In this document: positions 8,530-17,995 of the stretch, piece after piece
Layout: every line of letters begins with the position of its first letter
Numbering within the stretch: the stretch's first letter is position 1
NCBI RefSeq assembly: GCF_030063205.1
Contig: NZ_JASISQ010000002.1
Location: 473,608-537,607, forward strand
Direction of reading: 5' to 3'
DNA length: 64,000 nucleotides
Origin: Arthrobacter antibioticus
GTDB taxonomy: Bacteria; Actinomycetota; Actinomycetes; Actinomycetales; Micrococcaceae
The notes under the pieces: model-generated
Seen by the model: the letters and a program-made list of their open reading frames with translations, nothing else
Told to the model about the DNA's origin: nothing
The model's database searches: none
Made by a program: the position numbers and the translations under genes

Positions 8530-9579
8530 TCACCAATTCCATGGCAACAATTTCTCTGGACTCTTTACAACGTCGCTGACAGCAGCAACAGTATTTTCGG
8601 CAACGTCGCCCGCGAAGTCGTTCACGGCTTCAACTGCCTTGGGACCGTTCTCACCCAGCCACTGGGCGCCGGCTTCGATCTTGTCCCAATTGTCGTAGAT
8701 AGCGATGGCTCCGGTAGCCAGAATTGCAATCGGTTGTTGTGGACCGGGTATCAAGGCGGCTGCGCCGATCCCCGCTCTGACAAGATCTGCGGCACCGGAA
8801 TCAGTGGCGACTTTCACGTTTCCAAGAATGTCACCGTCCTTGTACCCTTCACCGAAAGCGTTTCCATGAATGATTTTGTTCAGTCCCGAGGCGCCGTCTA
8901 TTGCCACGCCAGCCCAGCCCAAAGTCTTACCGGCACCATCGACTAGTCCCGCAATTTTGGCAGCGTGAGGTCCCCTGGCGAGCGATTGCGCGTATTCCCC
9001 GCCCTCCAGTAGTTGAGCTCCGTTGTGCAGGAACTTCGTAGTTGGGCCCATGTTGAACCAGCGAGAGTCCATGAAAGTGCCAATGGCCCCTGGGGTTCCC
9101 CACGCGGCTTTTAGGTCCTTGGCGTGGAGTAGCAGATCGCCGGTGAAGGTGATATCTCGGAGAGTTCTCAACGTGTCAGGAAAGAATTTATAGACGCCCC
9201 AGGGCTCTTTGACGTATTTATCAAACCAGGTTTTGTCCTCGGAATCCGAACCCGGATTGCTTTCCGTTCCCTTGCCGTCAGTGCCACCGCCACCGGTCAG
9301 GCTTGAGGTGGAGCTTGCCTGCTCCTGCTCGACGGCGTGCCTGTTAAGTTCAGTAGCGGTTTCATCCAGCATTGCAGCCGTACGGGAAATAACTCCGCGG
9401 TGCTGGCCGCGCCACTGTGAGGCAAAGCGTTGTGCATCAGGCCCCTGCCAATAGCGCGGGAGCTGGTTCACTGTGCCGTCGAGCAGCTTTTGTGCTTGCA
9501 CCAGCTTTTGTGAGTTGCCAGAGAAGTCCCTGGCTAGCGCGCGCAGTTCTTCAACATCAGCGCCCAGCATTTGTGACAT
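8530..9579 (-). CDS. WXG-domain protein, candidate type VII secretion substrate or toxin
   Basis: 349 aa. Residues 1-95 form a WXG100-like helical hairpin: VEELRALARDF, then the turn motif YWQGPDA (W-x-G), then a long second helix with TAAMLDETATELNRHAVEQ. A Ser/Gly/Thr-rich linker (about residues 95-115) connects to a ~230-residue C-terminal region rich in Ala/Gly hydrophobic stretches (LVDGAGKTLGWAGVAIDGASG; DLVRAGIGAAALIPG). The layout of WXG head, linker and variable tail is that of secreted effectors; no nuclease or NADase motif was seen. GGAG lies 5 bases before the ATG. No secretion ATPase (EccC) is encoded in this window. Confidence 0.75.
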   Translation of the reverse strand: MSQMLGADVEELRALARDFSGNSQKLVQAQKLLDGTVNQLPRYWQGPDAQRFASQWRGQHRGVISRTAAMLDETATELNRHAVEQEQASSTSSLTGGGGTDGKGTESNPGSDSEDKTWFDKYVKEPWGVYKFFPDTLRTLRDITFTGDLLLHAKDLKAAWGTPGAIGTFMDSRWFNMGPTTKFLHNGAQLLEGGEYAQSLARGPHAAKIAGLVDGAGKTLGWAGVAIDGASGLNKIIHGNAFGEGYKDGDILGNVKVATDSGAADLVRAGIGAAALIPGPQQPIAILATGAIAIYDNWDKIEAGAQWLGENGPKAVEAVNDFAGDVAENTVAAVSDVVKSPEKLLPWNW

Positions 9580-9687
9580 GGTGGCTCCGGATTACTAGAG
9601 GACAGAAACAGAAATATGAGTCAAGAAAGAGCTTAGCCGTGGCCAAGCCGTGTTGCGATGGGGTGGACTGCCCATGGCAACGAATTG

Positions 9688-10272
9688 CTACTCCTGTGAG
9701 AACTCTGTTTCTCCCCGTGCCCAGAGAGTGATCCTGTACTCAGTCCCGTTTTTTGAGGTGTGCCAACCCTCAACAGGAGAGCCGCCGCGAAAAGAGAATT
9801 CATGACCAAGAGTAGGAGCTTGAGTATCCCCTGGTACGTCCGTATTAATTACAGTGATGACTGCGACGTTGCAATGCTCCTTGACCTGTTCGTAAACCTG
9901 ACCACCGCCAATGACCCACACTTCATTGCCGCCGGGGGAGAGCTGGGCCTGCACAAGTGCCTCTTCCAACGAGTCAAGAACCACCGCCCCACTTGCCTCA
10001 GCTGTTGTTGCCCACCCAGCCTGGCGCGTCACCACAATGTTGGTGCGCTCCGGAAGTGGACGGAATTTCGCGGGGAAAGAATTCCATGTACGTCGTCCCA
10101 TGACCACTGGGTGGCCGCGGGTAACCCGCCTGAAGTGGGCCATATCCTCCGGCAATGCCCAGGGCATGCCGCCGTCTGCGCCAATTACCCCGTTCTTAGT
10201 CTGCGCCCAAATCATGCCAATGATCGGCTGGGTGAAACGGTAGCGCGTGGGTGTGGAGGGTGTCTCACTCAT
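9688..10272 (-). CDS. folA: Dihydrofolate reductase
   Basis: 194 aa. [34 protein letters not shown] carries the NADPH/folate-site signature with the acidic LPED residue, followed by [12 protein letters not shown] and [22 protein letters not shown] gives the cofactor-binding IGGG. It reduces dihydrofolate to tetrahydrofolate, regenerating the folate oxidised by thymidylate synthase. It overlaps thyA by four bases (ATGA), so the two are translated as a coupled operon. Slightly longer than the usual ~160-170 aa because of short N- and C-terminal tails. Confidence 0.96.
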   Translation of the reverse strand: MSETPSTPTRYRFTQPIIGMIWAQTKNGVIGADGGMPWALPEDMAHFRRVTRGHPVVMGRRTWNSFPAKFRPLPERTNIVVTRQAGWATTAEASGAVVLDSLEEALVQAQLSPGGNEVWVIGGGQVYEQVKEHCNVAVITVINTDVPGDTQAPTLGHEFSFRGGSPVEGWHTSKNGTEYRITLWARGETEFSQE

Positions 10273-11087
10273 ACGGCGATCGGGGCCTTAATCGTGGGGT
10301 GGTGTTGGTAATTGACTAGCTCGAAATCAGCAAAAGTATAATCGAAAATCGATTCAGGTGTGCGGGTGAAGCGCAGCTGTGGGTACGGGTAAGGGGTGCG
10401 GGAAAGCTGCTCGGCAACCTGCTCCCGGTGATCGTCGTAGATATGCACGTCCCCGCCTGTCCAAATAAACTCGCCCGGTTCCATGTCCAGTTGCTGGGCC
10501 ACCATCATAGTCAGGAGCGCATAAGAGGCAATGTTGAATGGCACACCCAAGAAGGTGTCGGCAGAGCGCTGGTACAACTGGCAGCTGAGTTTTCCGCGGC
10601 CGTCTTCCGTGGGGGCAACATAGAACTGGAAGAAAGCGTGGCACGGCGGTAGCGCCATGTTCGCCAGCTCACCCACATTCCACGCCGAAACAATGTGCCG
10701 GCGTGAATTCGGATTGCTGCTCAGGGAATCCATGACTTGCGCAATCTGGTCAATATGTTCCCCGTCTGGGGTAGGCCATGAGCGCCACTGGACGCCGTAG
10801 ACGGGGCCGAGTTCGCCGTCGTCGTTGGCCCATTCATTCCAGATCTTTACGCCGTTCTCCTGCAACCAACTCACATTTGAGTCCCCGCGCAAGAACCACA
10901 GCAATTCCATGGCTACCGACTTGAAATGCACCCGTTTAGTGGTGATTAGCGGGAAACTCTGGGATAAATCGAAGCGTAGCTGGCGGCCAAAGACGCTGCT
11001 GGTGCCGGTACCCGTGCGGTCAGCCTTCGCGGTACCGTTGGCCTGTACGTCACGGAGCAAGTCCTCATAAGGGGTCAAAATAGTCAC
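10269..11087 (-). CDS. thyA: Thymidylate synthase
   Basis: 272 aa, standard length. The catalytic cysteine lies in [14 protein letters not shown] (Cys149), with [23 protein letters not shown] and the dUMP-binding [12 protein letters not shown] near the N-terminus. It methylates dUMP to dTMP with methylene-tetrahydrofolate, producing dihydrofolate for the adjacent folA product. First gene of the thyA-folA operon; a GntR-type regulator gene ends 14 bp upstream in the same direction. Confidence 0.97.
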   Translation of the reverse strand: MTILTPYEDLLRDVQANGTAKADRTGTGTSSVFGRQLRFDLSQSFPLITTKRVHFKSVAMELLWFLRGDSNVSWLQENGVKIWNEWANDDGELGPVYGVQWRSWPTPDGEHIDQIAQVMDSLSSNPNSRRHIVSAWNVGELANMALPPCHAFFQFYVAPTEDGRGKLSCQLYQRSADTFLGVPFNIASYALLTMMVAQQLDMEPGEFIWTGGDVHIYDDHREQVAEQLSRTPYPYPQLRFTRTPESIFDYTFADFELVNYQHHPTIKAPIAV

Positions 11088-11100
11088 GGGGCAAGTCTAC

Positions 11101-11517
11101 CTACTGGGAGCCTCGACGGTTCAGCTGTCCTTGGACCAGGGAAATCAGGGTCTTCGCATCCAGTCCTGCTTCTTCGCTGGTTTGTATGAGATGTTCGACG
11201 GCGGCCAGCACCGCCAGCCCATTGCTTACCTCAGGTGGGTGGTGGGGCTTTTGTGGTTGTGTTTGAGCAACTCCGGTTCCCGCCACCACGGTCCCTTGCC
11301 GGCGGTTCGTTGTGACTTGTCCTGCCGCTTCAAGTTCCTTGTAGGCCCGGGCCACGGTGCCTGCGGCCACACCCAAATCGCCGGCCAAGCTGCGGATGGT
11401 GGGCAGCCGGGTGCCGATTTGCAGCTCGCCAACAGCGATCAGGGAGGCGATTTGTCTCTGGACTTGTTCGTAGGGAGGGGTGGCCGTCTGAAGATCAATA
11501 ACAATCCGCGCTTCCAT
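11101..11517 (-). CDS. GntR family transcriptional regulator, YtrA type
   Basis: 138 aa, the short form of GntR regulators. The winged helix is clear: PPYEQVQRQIASLIAVGEL, then GTRLPTIRSLAGDLGVAAGTVARAYKELE and the wing GQVTTNRRQGTVVAG. The C-terminal part is only about 50 residues, as in the YtrA subfamily, which usually sits in operons with transporters and represses its own operon. Here it lies 6 bp downstream of a 560-aa membrane protein gene whose promoter carries a perfect palindrome (13243-13268), a likely target. Confidence 0.9.
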   Translation of the reverse strand: MEARIVIDLQTATPPYEQVQRQIASLIAVGELQIGTRLPTIRSLAGDLGVAAGTVARAYKELEAAGQVTTNRRQGTVVAGTGVAQTQPQKPHHPPEVSNGLAVLAAVEHLIQTSEEAGLDAKTLISLVQGQLNRRGSQ

Positions 11518-11523
11518 GCAACG

Positions 11524-13206
11524 CTACTTGCTCACGCGGGCGGCCGTGCCCGGCAGATATTCTGCCGGGGTGAAGCTCCTGACGGGATAAAAGCACAGAA
11601 CAGCGGCAAGCACCAGGAAAGCTACGCCCACAATCCCCAGGCCGGAATCCTGGGCTGTTTCGCTGAGACTCGGCGCGGTGCCAATATTTAAGGTGACTGC
11701 GCCAAGAACGGCCCATAACCCACCAGCAACCGTGCGAAGGATCCGGAACAGGGCCCGCCGCCGCAATGTCCGCTCAAGTACTGGGGCCACATCCGTCAGC
11801 GCGGGCCGCAGCCAGACAACAGTTGTAGCACAGGCGCCTGTAACAACAACGGCTAGCACAACTACTAGAGGGACAAGGAAGTGAGGTGCTGAGCCGCTCA
11901 ATCCTGGCCAGTCATTCGCTCCGCCCCTAGTGATCCCGGCAACCGTGATCAGTGCCGGGATCAGTGCCACGGCGCTGATGCTGATGGCAAGTGTGAGAGT
12001 AACCGGAACGCCCGCCTTCAGAGAAGTCCGCACTGTATTTGGCGCGACTGTATTTGGCGCGACTGTACTTGGCACAACTTTTCTGGGCGGAGCATAATTA
12101 CGGCGCAGCAGCAGTTCCAGCCCGAGGTGGGTCAGGAGGGTAAACACCAGCGCAAGTGCCAGCGGACCAAGCCAGCCAAACCACTGGGTGAGGCTCAGTC
12201 CCAGCAGAAGCCCAGCCACGGCAGAGGCAGGTGCCACGATCCCGGCTGTCCCAGTCAGTCTGGCTGCGCCGGCTCCGTTTCTCCATGCAGGGTCCTGCGA
12301 GGTTCCGTTGACAAACAAAGAGTTGTATCCGGCGTCGTCCATCTCAGTGTCAAGAAAAGGCGGCTTCCATAGGAGCATGGCGATCAGCACCATCGCATTG
12401 ACGATGCCCAACCAGTTCGTCCATGAGGTAGTGCCTGAGTCCGGGGCTGGTTGGGCGAGATAATTTCCGGCTATGCCAGCCAAGCCCGAGGCCACCGTGG
12501 CACTCACCCGGAGCGCTCTGTTCATGCCAATGACACGAAGGGTGGTGTTTTGATCGGTTGTGAGGGCTTCTAAAGATCTGCGGGAGGCAATAAGCCGCAT
12601 GACCAGCAATGTTCCGGCACTCAGGATCAGCAATGCGACGGTGAGCGCGGTTGCCAAGACGTATCCCGGAAGGCGTCCTTGATAGCTCACAATGGATTCG
12701 CCGGATGGGCTCACTACGACCCCCTGACTGGATATAAATCCGGGGACAAAAAAGAGGAATGCCAGCACTCCGGCAGAGAGTGCAAAGACGCCCAGCACCG
12801 TCCAGCCCAAACCACGTTGGACATAGTCCCGGGCCCGGCGAAATTCAAGAACAGCCACTCGTTTTGCCGATTTTGGTGCCGGCCAGGTGGCCTGGCCAAT
12901 GGCGTTGACACCAACAACGGCCACCGCAGGGGCAATGATCGCGAACCAAGGTAGCAGCGTCCACTGCTCCCCCGGCACGGCAATCCGTGTGGGATCGTAG
13001 AGTCCGGCGTGGGCTGCGCCGGCCAAGCTGCTCAAGGCCCAGGCAAGAATGCCTGTCCACAAGGCATGTTTGCGGATGTATTCCAAAGATTTGCTTGCAG
13101 GCTCACTCCACACGAAGAGCCGCAGGATCAGGTAGGTGATGGCTGTGACGCCAACGCCCACTAGCCCCAGAAGGATTAACACTTCGGTCAGGTTTGGTGC
13201 AAACAC
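11524..13206 (-). CDS. Polytopic membrane protein of unknown function
   Basis: About 560 aa from the GTG at 13206, preceded by GGGGA; a longer ORF starting at a TTG (13266) would begin inside the palindrome and lacks a ribosome site. Around a dozen hydrophobic segments are visible from VLILLGLVGVGVTAITYLIL to LGIVGVAFLVLAAVLCFYP. No ATPase, transporter signature or extracellular enzyme motif was recognised. Three near-repeats of the pentapeptide TVAPN occur around residue 390 (VPSTVAPNTVAPNTV). It is co-transcribed with the GntR regulator that follows. YtrA-type operons often encode envelope-stress permeases, so a similar role is possible but unproven. Confidence 0.8.
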   Translation of the reverse strand: MFAPNLTEVLILLGLVGVGVTAITYLILRLFVWSEPASKSLEYIRKHALWTGILAWALSSLAGAAHAGLYDPTRIAVPGEQWTLLPWFAIIAPAVAVVGVNAIGQATWPAPKSAKRVAVLEFRRARDYVQRGLGWTVLGVFALSAGVLAFLFFVPGFISSQGVVVSPSGESIVSYQGRLPGYVLATALTVALLILSAGTLLVMRLIASRRSLEALTTDQNTTLRVIGMNRALRVSATVASGLAGIAGNYLAQPAPDSGTTSWTNWLGIVNAMVLIAMLLWKPPFLDTEMDDAGYNSLFVNGTSQDPAWRNGAGAARLTGTAGIVAPASAVAGLLLGLSLTQWFGWLGPLALALVFTLLTHLGLELLLRRNYAPPRKVVPSTVAPNTVAPNTVRTSLKAGVPVTLTLAISISAVALIPALITVAGITRGGANDWPGLSGSAPHFLVPLVVVLAVVVTGACATTVVWLRPALTDVAPVLERTLRRRALFRILRTVAGGLWAVLGAVTLNIGTAPSLSETAQDSGLGIVGVAFLVLAAVLCFYPVRSFTPAEYLPGTAARVSK

Positions 13207-13242
13207 TATTTCCCCATCGATGATCACGCTGTGTATCGAACA

Positions 13243-13268
13243 CTTTGTACTGAGCGTACGGTACAAAG
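13243..13268. promoter_or_regulatory. Perfect palindrome, candidate GntR (YtrA-type) operator
   Basis: CTTTGTAC (13243-13250), a 10-bp spacer, then GTACAAAG (13261-13268): a perfect 8-bp inverted repeat about 37 bp upstream of the GTG of the membrane protein-gntR operon. TTGTAC on the minus strand could double as a -35 element, so binding would block transcription. GTAC-containing half-sites fit YtrA-type operators. Confidence 0.55.
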
Positions 13269-13289
13269 AGGTGAAGGGAAAGCCTTGGT

Positions 13290-13359
13290 CCCCGTTGAAG
13301 TTGGAGATGATGACACCCCGGAGGACGGAGTGGTGTCATCATCTCCAACTTCAACGGGG
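13290..13359. repeat. 28-bp perfect inverted repeat with 14-bp loop
   Basis: The arm 13290-13317 is perfectly complementary to 13332-13359, with a 14-base loop (13318-13331). It lies five bases downstream of the stop of the MutT1-like gene and upstream of the next operon, both on the minus strand. No T-run follows on either strand, so it is not a standard intrinsic terminator. It could be a MITE/REP-like element or a strong RNA hairpin that ends or protects the ppk-mutT transcript. Confidence 0.8.
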
Positions 13360-13364
13360 GCGGG

Positions 13365-14330
13365 TCAGTCCTCGTATGGTTTGTGTTGCTCCACTGCCAC
13401 GATCCGCCCAGGCTCGGTGGCGGAAACATGAGCGATCAGTACCTCTCCAGGGGAAAGATATGGGTCAATCATGGGCAATGAGCTGGCCAAAACGGGGGAC
13501 ATGTGGGTGGCCAGGGCACCTATTACCGTTGGCAGAACGGGGCGGTGAGTGCAGACAGCCGTGGCACTTGTTTTGCTCAGCAATCGGTCTATAACTGCAG
13601 CGGTTTTTATTGGATGACGCTTGTGGTCAGATTCGGTCAACCACGGAACCACCTTGACTTTGGCCTTTGTTGCCTGGGCGTACGGGGAGATTGTGGCTAT
13701 GCACCGCATCCAGCCGCTGGTATGAATCCGCTCAGGATGCCATGACATCAAGAGCCGCTGCAGATACAGCGCCTGACGTTTACCTGTTGCGGCCAGTGGC
13801 CTTTCACCTTCCGCCCGGGTCCATGCGGACCGCGGCTTTGCTTTAGCGTGCCTGATCACCAGCAATGGCCAGGTCGCTAGAGTCCCGCCCTCAAAGGCCG
13901 CAACCAAAGCCTCAAGAGGCTCCAAATCGGAAGGGTTGGACAGTAGTCCGCGAGCCTTGTTGGGACTGCACCAAATAACGCTGTCAACCTCTTTCCCATC
14001 GGGGATGGGAGGCATGTCATCTGTGGCACAAGCCCAATAATGGACCTCCTTCAGACCGGCTTTTACAACGTACTGAATTGATGGCAGCGGAATGCCCAAG
14101 GTGATGGGCAGACCCACCTCTTCGTGCACTTCACGCACAGCACATTCGGCAAGCGTCTCGCCAGCGTCAAGCTTGCCCTTGGGCCACGACCAGTCATCGT
14201 AACGCTGACGGTGGATCAGCAGGAGCTCAAGCTTCCTTTTCTTAATCCGCCAGCAAAGGGCTCCGGCAGCGTAGATGGAGACGGCAGCGTCGTCGTCCAC
14301 GGTTTCCTCGAGGTTTTCAGTGTTGCGCAT
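13365..14330 (-). CDS. Nudix hydrolase fused to histidine phosphatase (MutT1-like)
   Basis: 321 aa from the ATG at 14330, which overlaps the ppk stop by one base (TAATG); the 16-residue upstream extension lies inside ppk and was not used. The N-terminal Nudix domain has G-x5-E-x7-REVHEE at about residues 55-75. The C-terminal half begins with RHAKA, the RHG phosphohistidine motif, and ends with CTHRPVLPTVIGAL bearing the second catalytic His. Mycobacterial MutT1 has the same layout and also follows ppk; it removes 8-oxo-dGTP and hydrolyses diadenosine polyphosphates. Function is inferred by this analogy. Confidence 0.9.
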   Translation of the reverse strand: MRNTENLEETVDDDAAVSIYAAGALCWRIKKRKLELLLIHRQRYDDWSWPKGKLDAGETLAECAVREVHEEVGLPITLGIPLPSIQYVVKAGLKEVHYWACATDDMPPIPDGKEVDSVIWCSPNKARGLLSNPSDLEPLEALVAAFEGGTLATWPLLVIRHAKAKPRSAWTRAEGERPLAATGKRQALYLQRLLMSWHPERIHTSGWMRCIATISPYAQATKAKVKVVPWLTESDHKRHPIKTAAVIDRLLSKTSATAVCTHRPVLPTVIGALATHMSPVLASSLPMIDPYLSPGEVLIAHVSATEPGRIVAVEQHKPYED

Positions 14331-16573
14331 TACCGGTGCAGTGTTGATCGCGAACGTGAACGGCTGGCGAGCAGCCATGACTGGATATCGAGCAAAGGTT
14401 TTCCTTCATTGTCGAGATGGAAACGCTTCCACTGACCTTCGTTATCCAGATGCCAGCTGGCAGTCCCCGGATCAAGATAGCGCTCAAGCAGTGAGTTGAC
14501 CTCGGCGATGTCTTCCGCATTGGAAAGCTGAACCAGCGCCTCAACCCGGCGGTCGAGGTTTCTGTGCATCATATCCGCGGAACCAATGTAAACCACTGGC
14601 TCTAAATTGTTGGCAAAGGTGAACACACGCGAGTGTTCAAGGAAGCGACCAAGGAATGATCTAACGGTTATGTTTTCACTGAGCCCCGGAACGCCCGGAC
14701 GCAATGAGCAAATACCTCGCACAATCACACCAACCTCCACACCGGCCTGAGAAGCACGGTATAGAGAGTCAATGATGGCTTCATCCACCATTGAGTTGAC
14801 CTTGATGCAAACTCGGGCCGGAAGCCCTGCCTTCTTGTTCGCAATTTCTCTATCTATGCGCTCAATCAATCCTGAACGCACGGAGCGCGGAGCCACTAGC
14901 AGACGGTCAAAGGATGACTTGGGTGCGTATCCGGAGAGCTGATTGAAGAGCTTGGACAGATCCTCGCCCACTTGGTTATCGGCGGTCAACAGCCCCAGAT
15001 CTTCGTAGTATCTTGCTGTGCGGGGGTGATAGTTGCCAGTGCCGATGTGGCAGTAGCGGCGCAACCCATCCTGTTCCTGGCGCACCACAAGAGATAACTT
15101 GCAGTGAGTTTTCAAACCAACAATGCCGTACACAACGTGCACCCCGGCTTGTTCAAGCTTCCGGGCCCAGGAAATATTGGCTTGCTCATCAAATCGGGCT
15201 TTGATCTCAACAAGAGCCAAAACCTGTTTACCCGCTTCGGCAGCGTCCACCAAGGCATCCACAATGGGTGAGTCCCCAGATGTTCTGTACAGGGTTTGTT
15301 TGATTGCCCTAACCTTGGGGTCGGTTGCCGCTTGTTCCAGGAATGCCTGCACTGACGTAGAGAAGGCATCGTAGGGGTGGTGGAGCAGAATGTCACGACG
15401 GCGCATGGCGGCAAAGACGTTAGCCGCCTTGGAGGTTTCCGAAGCATTCAGGTCCCGGGAAGTGTGGGCCACATGTTTGGGGTAGCGCAGATCGGGACGA
15501 TCAATGGAGCCGATGATGGACAGGCCACGCAAATCCAAAGGAGCAGGCAGCGAATAAACTTCTGCCTCATCAACGTCAAGTTCGCGCACAAGAAGTGCAA
15601 GAACACTTGGGTTGATGTCGGTGGTGACCTCGAGACGGACGGGGGGACCAAATTTTCGACGCAGTAGTTCCTTCTCCAGAGCTTGCAGGAGATTCTCGGC
15701 GTCGTCCTCTTCAACCTCGAGGTCTTCATTGCGAGTGACTCGGAATGAGTGGTGCTCCACAATCTCCATGCCGGGAAAAAGCTGGTCAAGGTGCTCGGCG
15801 ATGACCTCTTCCAGCGGGATGAAGCGCGCCACGCGCCCGGGGACAGTCCCGGCACGGGGGCCATCAACAGCAACCAAACGGGGCAAGAGATCCGGCACCT
15901 TCAACCTTGCGAAGAGTTCCTTCTCACTGACAGGGTTGCGAACCACAACAGCCAAATTAAGTGACAGCCCGGAAATGTAGGGGAAAGGGTGGGCGGGGTC
16001 CACTGCCAGCGGCGTGAGAATCGGGAAGATCTTATCGCCAAACATTTTAGACAACGCGGACTTGGCCTTGTCATCGAGCTCATCCCAATGCACCAAGTGG
16101 ATGTGTTCATAGGCCAGTGCCGGGCGAATCTGGCTCGCAAAAACATGGGCGTGCCGTGCCTGAAGTTCGTGGGCGGCGTTACTGACCTGCTCCAGCACTT
16201 CTATGGGGCTCAGCCCGGCAGGTGAGGGTACCGCCAGCCCGGCAGCAATGCGGCGTTTAAGTCCCGCCACCCGCACCATGAAAAACTCATCCAGGTTGGA
16301 CGCGAAAATGGACAGGAAGTTTACTCGTTCCAACAAGTGCAGGTCCGGATCTTCAGCAAGTTCCAAGACCCTGGCGTTGAATGCCAGCCAGCTCAGCTCA
16401 CGGTCAAGGAACCTGTCGGCGCTGATATCGCCCTCGGGAATGAGTGTTGGCTCAAACTCGGGGATCTCAATCCGGTCCTGAGTAGCTCGTGAGGCCGGTA
16501 CTTCACCTGAAACAAAACGTTCCCGGCTCTTTGTACTCACAGTGGCCCCGGGTCCCTTGTATTCGCGCTTCAT
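14330..16573 (-). CDS. ppk: Polyphosphate kinase 1
   Basis: About 747 aa from the ATG at 16573 (MKREYKGPG), chosen because GAGG precedes it at a normal distance; an upstream in-frame start would add 17 residues. Domains in order: N-terminal [17 protein letters not shown], head domain, then two PLD-like catalytic domains with the autophosphorylated His in [22 protein letters not shown] and the second domain starting [18 protein letters not shown]. It makes inorganic polyphosphate reversibly from ATP. The coupled downstream gene is a MutT1-like Nudix hydrolase. Confidence 0.96.
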   Translation of the reverse strand: MKREYKGPGATVSTKSRERFVSGEVPASRATQDRIEIPEFEPTLIPEGDISADRFLDRELSWLAFNARVLELAEDPDLHLLERVNFLSIFASNLDEFFMVRVAGLKRRIAAGLAVPSPAGLSPIEVLEQVSNAAHELQARHAHVFASQIRPALAYEHIHLVHWDELDDKAKSALSKMFGDKIFPILTPLAVDPAHPFPYISGLSLNLAVVVRNPVSEKELFARLKVPDLLPRLVAVDGPRAGTVPGRVARFIPLEEVIAEHLDQLFPGMEIVEHHSFRVTRNEDLEVEEDDAENLLQALEKELLRRKFGPPVRLEVTTDINPSVLALLVRELDVDEAEVYSLPAPLDLRGLSIIGSIDRPDLRYPKHVAHTSRDLNASETSKAANVFAAMRRRDILLHHPYDAFSTSVQAFLEQAATDPKVRAIKQTLYRTSGDSPIVDALVDAAEAGKQVLALVEIKARFDEQANISWARKLEQAGVHVVYGIVGLKTHCKLSLVVRQEQDGLRRYCHIGTGNYHPRTARYYEDLGLLTADNQVGEDLSKLFNQLSGYAPKSSFDRLLVAPRSVRSGLIERIDREIANKKAGLPARVCIKVNSMVDEAIIDSLYRASQAGVEVGVIVRGICSLRPGVPGLSENITVRSFLGRFLEHSRVFTFANNLEPVVYIGSADMMHRNLDRRVEALVQLSNAEDIAEVNSLLERYLDPGTASWHLDNEGQWKRFHLDNEGKPLLDIQSWLLASRSRSRSTLHR

Positions 16574-16654
16574 TAAAAAATCCTCGTGGTTGGTATTGCC
16601 TTGAGTCAACCTTACAAGCCGCATCCGATGCCGACTGCAATAGCAATGTGCAGG

Positions 16655-17641
16655 TTATGCCGACATTGGTCCGTACATGACATCCGAATCCCATTTGGTG
16701 AAACCAAGCTTGCGATACAACGAAACCGCCGCCTCATTGTCTGCATCAACGTAAAGCATAATGGCGCTCAATCCTGCATTCTGCAGGTGATCCATGCCCT
16801 GTCGTGTCAGGATTTTACCCAGACCCAACCCCTGTGCTGCCGGAGTTACCCCCACAACATAAACCTCGCCCATGGCAGCTTGCCCCGCACGGGCAGGGTG
16901 GACCTTGGTCCAGTGGAACCCCAGAATCTCGTCGGCGTCATTGACTGCAAGGAAGAAACCGGCCGGATCAAACCACGGTTCCTCCTCGCGAGCCTGAAGA
17001 TCAGCCAAGGTGAGTGATCCCTGTTCCGGGTGGTGGGCAAAGGCTGCCGCGTTGGCGGCTAACCAGGCTTCCTCATCCTGGCCGGGAACAAATGTTCGTA
17101 GCCGCACCCCGTCGGGCCTCTGGTAGTGAGCAGCCGATTGTGTAGCCGTGGTGCCGGACGACGGTGACGCCCGGACAAGGCGCATACGCCACAGTTCACG
17201 GATGGCCCGGTAGCCGTAGCTGGCAGCCAGGTCCGCCGCAGCTTCATGACCGCCGTGGGACCACGCCTTGATGCCCTGCAGTCCTCGTACCTCAACCAGT
17301 TTGTCGGCCAAAATTGCACCCACCCCGTCGTTGCGGTATGCCGGATGCACAACAATCTCCAACACCCCTTCGCTGCCGTCCAGCACAACAACTGCTATGC
17401 CTGCAAGGTCTTCGCCAACAGTGGGCGAGGCGTCCTCGGGGGCATACGTTAGAAGTGTCAGCACACTGGGGGAACCTGCAGTCGCAGACTTTAATTCCAC
17501 CAAAGTTTGCTCGGAGAAGGGAGGATTGCCGTCCGCGTCCTCCGCAGCGTCAATCACGCTCGCCATCTCTTGGAGAAGCTCGGGCCCGGGGGCTCCTTGA
17601 ATGACCGTCACAGGCCAGCTGTCAATCTTTGCGGGGCTCAT
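16655..17641 (-). CDS. mshD: Mycothiol synthase
   Basis: 328 aa with two GNAT acetyltransferase domains. The C-terminal one shows VYVVGVTPAAQGLGLGKILTRQGMDHL (the acetyl-CoA loop Q-G-L-G-L-G) and MLYVDADNEAAVSLYRKLGF; the N-terminal one has VVHPAYRNDGVGAILADKLVE. Such tandem-GNAT proteins acetylate Cys-GlcN-Ins in the last step of mycothiol synthesis, the actinobacterial low-molecular-weight thiol. Location beside a GlnR-type regulator matches the mycobacterial arrangement, which strengthens the assignment. Confidence 0.93.
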   Translation of the reverse strand: MSPAKIDSWPVTVIQGAPGPELLQEMASVIDAAEDADGNPPFSEQTLVELKSATAGSPSVLTLLTYAPEDASPTVGEDLAGIAVVVLDGSEGVLEIVVHPAYRNDGVGAILADKLVEVRGLQGIKAWSHGGHEAAADLAASYGYRAIRELWRMRLVRASPSSGTTATQSAAHYQRPDGVRLRTFVPGQDEEAWLAANAAAFAHHPEQGSLTLADLQAREEEPWFDPAGFFLAVNDADEILGFHWTKVHPARAGQAAMGEVYVVGVTPAAQGLGLGKILTRQGMDHLQNAGLSAIMLYVDADNEAAVSLYRKLGFTKWDSDVMYGPMSA

Positions 17642-17736
17642 AACCCCAGCCTAGTGGGCTTGCCTGAGCTAATGCGAGACTCTTTGAGACAGATCGGCTC
17701 GAATCGTGCCGTGACGGTGCTGTTTGCGCCCCACTA

Positions 17737-17931
17737 ATGACCCATGACACATTTTGGGGCAGCCAATTTGCCTCCGGCCGGAGTCTTGACATAGAGTTTG
17801 TGAGCAGCACATCGTGGGAGTCCACGTTGCTAGAAATTGTTGGGAATCCTCTGATTCTTGCGGTTTCAACTGGGGGGATGCACCAGTGGGGTGTCCTCGA
17901 TACGTTCGACCCGTATGTCCTCCACGAATGA
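17737..17931 (+). CDS. Possible small hypothetical protein
   Basis: A 64-codon ORF (MTHDTFWGSQFASG...) that ends exactly at a terminator hairpin, with a mixed composition not obviously artefactual. However, no ribosome binding site precedes the ATG, and no family is recognised. It lies alone between mshD (divergent) and the convergent regulator gene. It may be real or chance. Confidence 0.35.
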   Translation: MTHDTFWGSQFASGRSLDIEFVSSTSWESTLLEIVGNPLILAVSTGGMHQWGVLDTFDPYVLHE

Positions 17932-17967
17932 AGAAGGCCCGTTTCCATCAAGGAAACGGGCCTTCTT
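17931..17967. terminator. Terminator hairpin downstream of glnR
   Basis: AAGAAGGCCCGTTTCC (17931-17946) pairs perfectly with 17952-17967 across a 5-base loop. The A-rich start gives a T-rich tail on the minus strand, so it ends the regulator gene's transcript and could also end the small forward ORF. Confidence 0.85.
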
Positions 17968-17995
17968 AGGTTCTGCTGGTGTTTTGGGCCTGAGG

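Noticed and set aside
11131..11691. 186-codon forward ORF opposite the GntR gene
   Set aside because: Antisense to a clear winged-helix gene.
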